DNA of 64,000 bases, from contig JAHIUD010000032.1 in the NCBI GenBank assembly GCA_018817515.1, positions 1-64,000 of the forward strand. The letters are read 5' to 3'. Shown in pieces: positions 57,795 through 64,000 of this stretch (the first letter of the stretch is position 1; the number at the start of each line of letters is the position of its first letter). The notes under the pieces are model-generated. The model saw only the letters and a list, made by a program, of their open reading frames with translations, was not told where the DNA came from and ran no database searches. The translations under genes and the position numbers were made by a program. The stretch is from Pseudomonadota bacterium (GTDB lineage Bacteria; Desulfobacterota; Desulfovibrionia; Desulfovibrionales; Desulfovibrionaceae).

Positions 57795-58241
57795 ATGAAC
57801 ATCCGCACCAACGGCCTTGAGATCCTCGGCCCCGTCGAAACCGATAAGCGCCAAGCCTTGCACCTGCCTTTGTTCCTGGCTGGGGTGCAGGCGGGCTTTC
57901 CCTCCCCGGCCGACGACTTCATCGACAAGCGCCTGGACCTGAACGAGTACCTGATCCAGCACCCGGCGGCCACGTTCTTCGTGCGCGCCGTTGGCGAGTC
58001 CATGCTCGGCGCGGGCATCCACGACGGCGACCTGCTCATCGTGGACCGCGCGGTGGAGGCCCAGTCCGGCAAGATCGTCATCGCCTCGGTGAATGGCGAG
58101 CTCACGGTGAAACGTTTGGAGCGCAAAGGCCAGCGGCTGCTGCTGGTGCCCGCCAATCCCGACTACCCGCCGCTGGACGTGAGCGACCACGAGGGTTTCG
58201 AGGTTTGGGGCGTGGTCACCTGCGTTATCCACAAGGTCTGA
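57795..58241 (+). CDS. umuD: UmuD-type S24 peptidase, translesion polymerase subunit
   Basis: A 148-residue LexA/UmuD-fold protein. Its self-cleavage site is the Ala33-Gly34 bond in VQAGFPSPADDFID; the catalytic dyad is Ser69 (GESM) and Lys106 (LTVKRL). RecA-stimulated cleavage yields the form that joins UmuC as polymerase V. No Escherichia coli-type LexA box was seen upstream. It is followed by umuC after 25 bases. Confidence 0.92.
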   Translation: MNIRTNGLEILGPVETDKRQALHLPLFLAGVQAGFPSPADDFIDKRLDLNEYLIQHPAATFFVRAVGESMLGAGIHDGDLLIVDRAVEAQSGKIVIASVNGELTVKRLERKGQRLLLVPANPDYPPLDVSDHEGFEVWGVVTCVIHKV

Positions 58242-58266
58242 GCACAAGTTCTGAGACGAGGTTCCC

Positions 58267-59535
58267 GTGCCGCTCTTCGCCCTGGTCGACTGCAACAACT
58301 TCTACGCCTCCTGCGAGCGCCTGTTCCGCCCGGAACTCAAGGGGCGGCCTGTGGTGGTGCTGTCCAACAACGATGGCTGCGTCATCGCGCGCTCAAGCGA
58401 GGCCAAGGCCCTGGGCATCCCCATGGGCGCCCCGGCCTTCCAATGGGAGCGGGAGTTCCGCAAGTCAGGCGTGGCCGTGTTCTCCAGCAATTTTCCGCTC
58501 TATGGCGACCTCTCCAGCCGCATCATGACCACCCTTGAGGACATGGCGCCCAGCGTGGAGGTCTATTCCATCGACGAGGCCTTCCTGGACCTGACCGGCG
58601 TGGCCGATCCCGAGGCCCTGTGCCGGGCCATCCGCGAGCGGGTGCTGCGCTGGGTGGGCATCCCGGTGTCCATCGGGCTGGCGCGCACCAAGACCCTGGC
58701 CAAGCTGGCCAACCGCGTGGCCAAGAAGCAGCCGGGGTACGGCGGAGTGTTTAACCTTGAGCAGGGCCAGGCGGCTGAGGCCGTTCTCGCCGTCACAGAT
58801 GTGGGCGACGTCTGGGGCATCGGCCCCCGGCATTCCAAGCGGCTCTGGGCGCGCGGGGTGCGCACGGCGCTGGACTTTGTGCGCCTGCCGCGCACCTGGG
58901 TGCGCCGGGAGATGAGCGTGGTCGGCCTGTGCACGCAACTGGAGCTGTCCGGCGTGTCCTGCCAGTCGCTTTCACGCGCCCCGGCCCCGCACAAGTCGCT
59001 CTTGTGCTCGCGCACCTTCGGCAGGCTGGTTACTGAGCGTGCGCACCTGCGCGAGGCTGTGAGCAGCTACGCCGTGCGCGTGGCCGAGAAGCTCCGGGCT
59101 GAGGGGGCCGAGGCAATGTCCGTGCAGGTGTGCATCAGCACGCCCAGACACCGCGATAACCTGCCCCAGCACAGCGGCCAGGCCACGGTGGCCCTGCCCG
59201 CGGCCACCGCGCACACCCCGTCCATCATCGACGCGGCCCTGCGCGCCCTTGAGGACTGCTTTCGTCCAGGCTACGAGTACCAGAAGGCCGGGGTCATGCT
59301 GCTCGGCCTGACACCGGCCAGCGGACGCCAGGTGTCGCTGCTGGACCTGGACCCGGAGCAGCGCCAGCGCCAGCATGGGCTCATGAGCGCCCTGGACGCC
59401 GTAAACCGGCGCTTTGGACGCGGCACGCTGCGCTACGCCATCACCACGGCCCCGGACAGGCCCTGGCACATGCGCCAGATGCGCCGCTCGCCGCGCTACA
59501 CAACGAGTTGGGACGAACTGCCGCGCGTTGGCTGA
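58267..59535 (+). CDS. umuC: DNA polymerase V catalytic subunit UmuC
   Basis: A 422-residue Y-family translesion polymerase. It has LVDCNNFYASCERLFRPEL, VVVLSNNDGCVIARS, the metal-binding VYSIDEAFLDL, and GIGPRHSKRLWARGV in the thumb. The little-finger domain and a Gln/Arg-rich tail follow. GTG at 58267 has GAGG upstream. All catalytic acidic residues appear present. Confidence 0.93.
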   Translation: MPLFALVDCNNFYASCERLFRPELKGRPVVVLSNNDGCVIARSSEAKALGIPMGAPAFQWEREFRKSGVAVFSSNFPLYGDLSSRIMTTLEDMAPSVEVYSIDEAFLDLTGVADPEALCRAIRERVLRWVGIPVSIGLARTKTLAKLANRVAKKQPGYGGVFNLEQGQAAEAVLAVTDVGDVWGIGPRHSKRLWARGVRTALDFVRLPRTWVRREMSVVGLCTQLELSGVSCQSLSRAPAPHKSLLCSRTFGRLVTERAHLREAVSSYAVRVAEKLRAEGAEAMSVQVCISTPRHRDNLPQHSGQATVALPAATAHTPSIIDAALRALEDCFRPGYEYQKAGVMLLGLTPASGRQVSLLDLDPEQRQRQHGLMSALDAVNRRFGRGTLRYAITTAPDRPWHMRQMRRSPRYTTSWDELPRVG

Positions 59536-59562
59536 CGACCTGCAACACCAAGGAGGACCGCC

Positions 59563-60945
59563 ATGTACTTCAAGCAGACGCAAACGCCCGGCCTGGGCTG
59601 CTTCTCCTACATCCTTGGCTGCCCGGCCGCCGGGGTCATGGCCGTGGTGGATCCCCGGCGCGACATCGCCGAGTACCTGGACATCGCCAGCAGCGAAGGC
59701 ATGCGCATCACCCACATCTTCGAAACCCATGTGCACGCCGACCACGTCAGCGGCGCCCAGAACCTGCGCGCCATGACCGGCGCGGCCATCCACATCCACG
59801 AGAGCGCGGGCGTAGGCTACGAGCATGTGGACATCAAGACGGGTGATGTCTTCACCCTGGGCGCGGCACGCATCGAAGTGCTGCACACCCCCGGGCATAC
59901 GCCGAACTCCGTGTCCCTGCTGGTTTCCGATCTCGTGCGCTCAAAGTCCCCGCAGTTGGTGCTCACCGGGGACCTGCTCTTCGTGGGCGACGTGGGACGC
60001 CCGGACCTGCCGGGAAATGAGATCCTGGACGAGCAGGTGAAAAACCTGCACCACAGCTTGTTCTCGGTGCTGGGCGCGCTGCCGGACTCACTGGAGGTGT
60101 ACCCGGCCCACGGCCAGGGCTCGCTCTGCGGCCGGGGCATGAGCGCCAAGAACATGAGCACCCTTGGCTACGAGCGTTTGGCCAACCCCATGCTCGGCCA
60201 CAAGACCTTCGAAGAGTTTCGCGCGGCGGTGCTTTTTGCCCTGCCGGTGAGGCCGCGCAGCTTCAGCGCCATCATCGCCACCAACCTCAAAGGTGCGCCG
60301 TTGCTGGAGCGCTGCCAGGCCGAGCAGATGCTCTCGCCGGAAAGCTTCGCCGCAGCCATGGCCAAGGGCGCTGTGGTCATCGACACCCGAGACGCGGCCG
60401 CCTTTGGCGGGGCGCACATCCCCGGCAGCCTGAACATCGGTTTCGAGCGCCAGATGGCCAATTGGGTCGGCATGGCCGTGAAGCCTGGCTCGGACGTATT
60501 GCTCGTTGTGGAGGGGCGCGATCGCTTCGAGGCCATGCGCACCGAACTCTTGCGCATCGGCTACGACAGCATCCTGGGCTGGCTGGCTGGCGGCATGTCG
60601 TCGTGGATATTGAGCGGCCGCGCGGTGGAGTCCCTCAACCAGACCAGCGTGCACGACCTGCGCAAGACCTTGGAGAACGGTGGTGAGACCACCCTCATTG
60701 ACGTGCGCACCCCGACGGAGTGGCAGGGCGGGCACATCGCATCGGCCTTGCACAAGCCGCTTACGGAGATCATCGAAAAGGGCGTGGATTTCTGCCTCAG
60801 CGGCCCGGTCAGCGTCATCTGCGGCTCTGGCTACCGCTCGAACATCGTGGGCAGCCTGCTCAAGGCTTCGGGCTGCCAGATGGTCACGTCCGTGGCGGGC
60901 GGCATGCTGGCCTGGTCGCGGTCCGGCTATGCGGTGGTGAAGTAG
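59563..60945 (+). CDS. MBL-fold persulfide dioxygenase-like protein with two rhodanese domains
   Basis: A 460-residue protein. The N-terminal metallo-beta-lactamase domain (about 1-245) has the metal motif THVHADHVSG, HTPGHTPNS and LTGDLLFVGDVGRPD, as in ETHE1-like persulfide dioxygenases. Rhodanese 1 (about 260-355) has VVIDTRDAAAFGGAHIPG but lacks the catalytic Cys: its loop reads LLVVEGRDR. Rhodanese 2 (about 365-458) has VSVICGSGYRS with an active-site Cys. It would act in sulfide or persulfide detoxification (inference). AAGGAGG precedes the ATG. Confidence 0.9.
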   Translation: MYFKQTQTPGLGCFSYILGCPAAGVMAVVDPRRDIAEYLDIASSEGMRITHIFETHVHADHVSGAQNLRAMTGAAIHIHESAGVGYEHVDIKTGDVFTLGAARIEVLHTPGHTPNSVSLLVSDLVRSKSPQLVLTGDLLFVGDVGRPDLPGNEILDEQVKNLHHSLFSVLGALPDSLEVYPAHGQGSLCGRGMSAKNMSTLGYERLANPMLGHKTFEEFRAAVLFALPVRPRSFSAIIATNLKGAPLLERCQAEQMLSPESFAAAMAKGAVVIDTRDAAAFGGAHIPGSLNIGFERQMANWVGMAVKPGSDVLLVVEGRDRFEAMRTELLRIGYDSILGWLAGGMSSWILSGRAVESLNQTSVHDLRKTLENGGETTLIDVRTPTEWQGGHIASALHKPLTEIIEKGVDFCLSGPVSVICGSGYRSNIVGSLLKASGCQMVTSVAGGMLAWSRSGYAVVK

Positions 60946-61015
60946 GGCGAAATCGAAGGGCGAGCAGGGCAGGCCAGGGGAGGATAGCGCCCCGGCCCGC
61001 CCTGTTTTGGGCTGG

Positions 61016-61396
61016 CTAGATGACGGCTACGGCCTCGATCTCGACCATGAAGGCTGCGTCCACAAGCTTCACGATCTCCACGATGGTGGTGGCCGGGCGG
61101 ATCTCGCCGAAGACTTCGCCGTGGGCCTTGGCGATGTCGTCAAATTTGGAGGCGTCGGTGACGAAGATGCGCGTGCGCACCACGTCCTTCATGCCTGCGC
61201 CGGCCTCGGCCAGGGCGCCCTCGATGATCTGCAGGGCCCGTTTGGCCTGGCCATACATGTCCGGGGCCACGGAGCCGTCGGCCTCGACGCCGCAGGTGCC
61301 GGAGACATAGACGGTGTTTCCGGCCACAACGGCGCGGGAGTAGCCAAGCAGCGGTTCCCACTTGGAACCGGAGGTGATGAGTCGTTTGGTGGTCAT
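61016..61396 (-). CDS. RidA/YjgF-family enamine/imine deaminase
   Basis: A 126-residue protein. The RidA core shows VYVSGTCGVEADGSV, ALAEAGAGMKDVVRTRIFVTD and FMVEIEAVAVI; the C-terminal signature has replaced the usual LPK motif. An Arg at RTRIFV is present as in active enzymes. It removes reactive enamine intermediates. GAAGGAG precedes the ATG. Confidence 0.87.
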   Translation of the reverse strand: MTTKRLITSGSKWEPLLGYSRAVVAGNTVYVSGTCGVEADGSVAPDMYGQAKRALQIIEGALAEAGAGMKDVVRTRIFVTDASKFDDIAKAHGEVFGEIRPATTIVEIVKLVDAAFMVEIEAVAVI

Positions 61397-61534
61397 GTGC
61401 GCTCCTTCAGGTCAGGCGAATTTTGTTCCGCGTGCCGTCTGCCGGTCAAAGGCCGTCGCCGGTGGCGGTCGTTCGTTTCTGCCAGAGTTCCCCCGGCAAA
61501 GGAAGCGCAAAGTTATCAACCCGATGGCCAAGGC

Positions 61535-62017
61535 CTAAGGCTGCCAGAGAAAGACGAAACCGCAGGCCGCGTGGCCTTCCGCTATGGTCTTGGGGCGCTT
61601 GAGCAGCAGGTGCGGCGAATATCCTTCGGCAAAGGCCGCGTCGCGGCGGCAGGAGAAGACCGTGCGCAGCTGCGTCGGAACATCCAGGTCCGCGTAGCGC
61701 TGCACATAGCCGCAGCGCGTCACGTCGAAGCTTAAGCTGTCCGTGTCCAGGCGTATGTTCTTGATGTCGAGGACGCCGCCCTCCTGCCAGCGCTCCAGCA
61801 CCGTGGCGAAATGGGCCAGGCTCGGCTCGCCTGCTGGCGCGGCCAGGGCAAAGGCCCGCCCGGCAGCCAGGGCGGCGGAGTCCACGGCCTGCTCCAGGAT
61901 CTTTCGGGCCTGCTCCGCGCCCAGGCTTGCGCTGGCCGCTGCGTACACACGCAGCAGCATCTCGGCCTCAACGGCCCTGCGTTCAAGTAGTGGAATCCCT
62001 GTTCCGGGGGCAGTCAT
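61535..62017 (-). CDS. L-2-amino-thiazoline-4-carboxylic acid hydrolase-like protein
   Basis: A 160-residue protein that I assign to the ATC-hydrolase family from its helical N-terminal half (RRAVEAEMLLRVYAA), an FDVTRCGY segment and the FSCRRDAAFAEGYSP motif with a Cys-Arg-Arg pair. Family members open the thiazoline ring in some cysteine routes, but most bacterial members are uncharacterised. GGAGG lies 5 bases before the ATG at 62017. It is divergent from lolA. Confidence 0.6.
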   Translation of the reverse strand: MTAPGTGIPLLERRAVEAEMLLRVYAAASASLGAEQARKILEQAVDSAALAAGRAFALAAPAGEPSLAHFATVLERWQEGGVLDIKNIRLDTDSLSFDVTRCGYVQRYADLDVPTQLRTVFSCRRDAAFAEGYSPHLLLKRPKTIAEGHAACGFVFLWQP

Positions 62018-62113
62018 GCGACCTCCATTGCGTTTCCGGGGATTGTGCAATAATATTTGATTTGGCGTCAGCCTTGTTCATGTATGATATCAACAAAATA
62101 ACGGAGCGAAATA

Positions 62114-62767
62114 ATGCGCATGCGCACACTTCTTTCTTCTCTGGCCCTGCTGGGCCTGAGCATTCTCGTCCAGCCGTTGGCGGCCCAGGCCAATGCCCTC
62201 ACCGACGCCATCCAGAAACGCTACGAATCCGTACAGCACTTCCAGGCCGACTTCCAGCAGGAGCTGACCAATGCCGCCAGCGGCAGCGTGGAGAAGCGCA
62301 GCGGAAGAATCTGGTTCAAGCAGCCGTCCCTGGTGCGCTGGGATACGCTGAAGCCGGAGAAGGAGGTTCTCGTGGTGGGCCAGAGCGTTGTCTGGAACTA
62401 CGTCGAGGCCGACAAGGTGGCCTTGAAGTATCGCGCAAACCAGGTCTTCAAGTCCAAGACCATGATCCGCTTCCTGTCTGGCAAGGCAAATCTCAACGAA
62501 GACTTTAAGGTAACCGAGCAGGGCACTGAGGACGGGCTTCTTAAGGTACGCCTTCTGCCCAAGGAGCCGGAGACGAGCATGGTCATGGCCTATATCTGGG
62601 TGGACCCAAAGACGCACCTCATGGGCCGGGTGCTCATCGTGGACTTCTTCGGCAACGGCAATCAGGTGACCCTGCACGGCCTGACCACGGACAAGAGGCC
62701 TGACGCCAAGCTTTTTGAGTTCACGCCGCCTTCCGGCATTCAGATACGCGACAACACCAAGCAATAG
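62114..62767 (+). CDS. lolA: Outer-membrane lipoprotein carrier protein LolA
   Basis: A 217-residue periplasmic protein that carries lipoproteins to the outer membrane. A signal peptide covers about residues 1-27 (cleavage near AQA-NALTD). The mature protein has FQADFQQELT, GRIWFKQPSLVRWDTLKP and VVWNYVEADKVAL, typical of the LolA half-barrel. CGGAG lies upstream of the ATG. A bidirectional terminator follows. Confidence 0.92.
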   Translation: MRMRTLLSSLALLGLSILVQPLAAQANALTDAIQKRYESVQHFQADFQQELTNAASGSVEKRSGRIWFKQPSLVRWDTLKPEKEVLVVGQSVVWNYVEADKVALKYRANQVFKSKTMIRFLSGKANLNEDFKVTEQGTEDGLLKVRLLPKEPETSMVMAYIWVDPKTHLMGRVLIVDFFGNGNQVTLHGLTTDKRPDAKLFEFTPPSGIQIRDNTKQ

Positions 62768-62791
62768 CTCTCCACCCGTAGCTGACAACGC

Positions 62792-62820
62792 AAAAAAGGC
62801 CTGGCTTTTCAGGCCTTTTT
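62792..62820. terminator. Bidirectional terminator between lolA and the pseudouridine synthase
   Basis: AAAAAAGGCCTG / CAGGCCTTTTT hairpin with a six-base loop and A/T-rich flanks on both sides, placed between convergent genes. Confidence 0.9.
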
Positions 62821-63597
62821 CTATTCCGGGGGCAGGCCCACAGCCTGGCGCAGACGCTGGACTTCATCTCGTGTCAGTTCACGGGCCTCGCCCACCTTGA
62901 GGCTGCCGAGCTCCAAAAATCCCTGGCGCACGCGGATCAGCCGCAGCACCGTGCGGCCCATGTCGCGGCACATGCGCCGGATCTGCCGGTTGAGACCCTG
63001 GACAAGGACCATCTCCAGCCAAGCCTCCCGGGCGTCCTGTCGCAATATGCGCACTTCCACCGGGGCCAGCTTCTCGCCCTCGGCCAAGGTCATGCCCTTG
63101 CGCATGACTTCCAGCCAGGCTTCGTCCACCTGTCCGCGCACAAGCACATGGTAGACCTTGGGCAGGTGCCAGCGCGGGGAGATGAGCCGGTTCATGAGGC
63201 TGCCGTCGGTGGTAAGCAGCAGCAAACCCTCGGAAAAATAGTCCAACCGTCCCACGTGCAGCAGCCGCTGCGCTCTAAATTCTTGCGGGAGAATGTCAAA
63301 TACCGTTTTCCGGCCCTGGGGATCGCGCGTGGTGGTGACCACCTGCACGGGTTTGTGCAGCAGCACTGTCATCTGGCGGCGCTGCTCACCCATAGAGTAG
63401 GGCGAACGCACAGGCTTCTCGTCCACAAGGACCGCGTCATCGACAGGGTTGACCCGTATGCCGGGTTCCTGAACGACAACACCGTTCAATTTCACGCGGC
63501 CTTGCAGGATGAGTTCGTCAGCGCCCCGGCGCGAGGCCACGCCGCACTCGGAAAGGTACTTGTTGATACGTATGGTGGTGTCGTTTAGATGTGCCAT
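62821..63597 (-). CDS. RsuA/RluB-family ribosomal RNA pseudouridine synthase
   Basis: A 258-residue enzyme. Residues about 8-55 are an S4 RNA-binding domain (IRINKYLSECGVASRRGADE). The catalytic domain has HVGRLDYFSEGLLLLTTDG with the catalytic Asp, and NRQIRRMCRDMGRTVLRL. The pattern fits RluB/RsuA-type enzymes; the exact rRNA target cannot be decided from motifs. The ATG at 63597 has only a weak ribosome site. Confidence 0.9.
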   Translation of the reverse strand: MAHLNDTTIRINKYLSECGVASRRGADELILQGRVKLNGVVVQEPGIRVNPVDDAVLVDEKPVRSPYSMGEQRRQMTVLLHKPVQVVTTTRDPQGRKTVFDILPQEFRAQRLLHVGRLDYFSEGLLLLTTDGSLMNRLISPRWHLPKVYHVLVRGQVDEAWLEVMRKGMTLAEGEKLAPVEVRILRQDAREAWLEMVLVQGLNRQIRRMCRDMGRTVLRLIRVRQGFLELGSLKVGEARELTRDEVQRLRQAVGLPPE

Positions 63598-63887
63598 ATA
63601 TTTCTTTTGGTTACATTGTCTAGAGAAATACTAGAAATACTCTAGCACCAATTTAGCGGTAATAATCTGTGTCGCAAGGCTCTATCGTACGGCTTGAGCA
63701 GTATGTCTTGCAACAGGCGCTCCCATTCAGTACAGATTTTCGGCGCAGTTGCGTCAAGCTTGCCAGCGCGCTGCTCAGCATGCCGCGCCTATTTCGGGCC
63801 CAGCGTCAGGGCAAGCTCCAACCGATGCTCCCGCCAGGGGGGCGCAGCTCCAGCACCACGTTTGAACCGCTGACACAGGGACCACTT

Positions 63888-64000
63888 ATGCGTTTGAATC
63901 CTGCCCGCATCGCCCCGGCCCTCACGGTGCTGTACCGCCTCTGGGTGTGGACCATGCGCTTTAAAAAAAATAAAAACTACAAGCTGATTCCTGATTATAT
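63888..64000 (+). CDS. N-terminal part of an unidentified protein (truncated by window end)
   Basis: An open frame starting at ATG 63888 with CAGGGA upstream; the first residues are MRLNPARIAPALTVLYRL, followed by VWTMRF and a Lys-rich stretch. It runs out of the window. The hydrophobic helix near residues 9-23 suggests a membrane-associated enzyme, possibly a lysophospholipid acyltransferase, but this cannot be tested here. The frame is also open upstream to a GTG at 63669. The 290 bases from 63598 hold no other feature. Confidence 0.45.
   Translation, partial: MRLNPARIAPALTVLYRLWVWTMRFKKNKNYKLIPDY

Noticed and set aside
57700-57800. SOS (LexA) box before umuDC
   Set aside because: No CTGT-N8-ACAG-type site was seen. 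LexA sites in this lineage may differ, so no operator was annotated.
63669-63887. Upstream extension of the last partial gene to GTG 63669
   Set aside because: The frame is open, but the extra residues do not look like a conserved N-terminus, and ATG 63888 has the better ribosome site. It remains possible.

Overview
The window looks like core chromosome of a GC-rich Gram-negative sulfate-reducer-type bacterium, most likely a member of the Desulfovibrionaceae (Desulfobacterota). This placement is inference. It rests on the ispE - tRNA-Gln - prs - rplY - pth - carD - rho order, the many REC, Hpt, STAS and PAS fusion proteins, an ADP-forming acyl-CoA synthetase beside a DRTGG protein, a selenoprotein methyltransferase, and outer-membrane genes (FadL-type porin, LolA). 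No phage, insertion sequence, plasmid function or CRISPR array was seen. Six tRNAs, the SRP RNA and the 3' part of a 5S rRNA are present.

Layout. 0-7.4 kb: end of an rRNA operon, a PAS histidine kinase with a SLOG-like protein, csaA with a DUF1786 gene, a lipase-like hydrolase, a cheX plus HEAT-repeat/response-regulator pair, and a DUF554 membrane protein. 7.5-15 kb: tRNA-Leu, then an osmoprotection operon of an MscS channel, a TreS-maltokinase fusion and an OtsB-OtsA fusion. 15-24 kb: FadL-like porin, SRP RNA, tRNA-Ser, pyrK-pyrD, a U32 peptidase-family gene, a DUF523/DUF1722 gene, a rhodanese-ferritin fusion, a DMT exporter and a LOG protein. 24-31 kb: beta-CASP metallo-hydrolase, rsmD, coaD, miaA, Fe-alcohol dehydrogenase and dsbD. 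31-34 kb: tRNA-Lys, a DUF47-PiT phosphate uptake pair, and a methyltransferase gene whose apparent stop is an in-frame UGA followed by a SECIS-like hairpin.

34-42.7 kb: a partner-switching cassette (REC-PP2C phosphatase, HATPase-STAS fusion, Hpt-STAS-like protein), tRNA-Thr, moeA-mobA, and the acyl-CoA synthetase with its DRTGG partner. 42.8-53 kb, mostly minus strand: thioesterase, ribF, M48-TPR protease, rho, carD, pth, rplY, prs, tRNA-Gln (overlapping the end of ispE) and a DegP/Q protease. 53-64 kb: tRNA-Arg, two small membrane-protein genes, a TetR gene with two adjacent palindromic operators, a lipoprotein, a SulP-STAS-cNMP transporter, umuDC, an MBL-double-rhodanese protein, ridA, an ATC-hydrolase-like gene, lolA, an rRNA pseudouridine synthase and the start of a truncated gene.

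The most notable signals are the UGA-recoded methyltransferase at 33288-34040, the tRNA-Gln/ispE overlap, the kinase-substrate fusion with a strong internal ribosome binding site, the reversed OtsB-OtsA fusion beside TreS-Mak, and a 29-codon membrane peptide gene next to tetR. Functions are assigned from recognisable motifs only; no database search was run.
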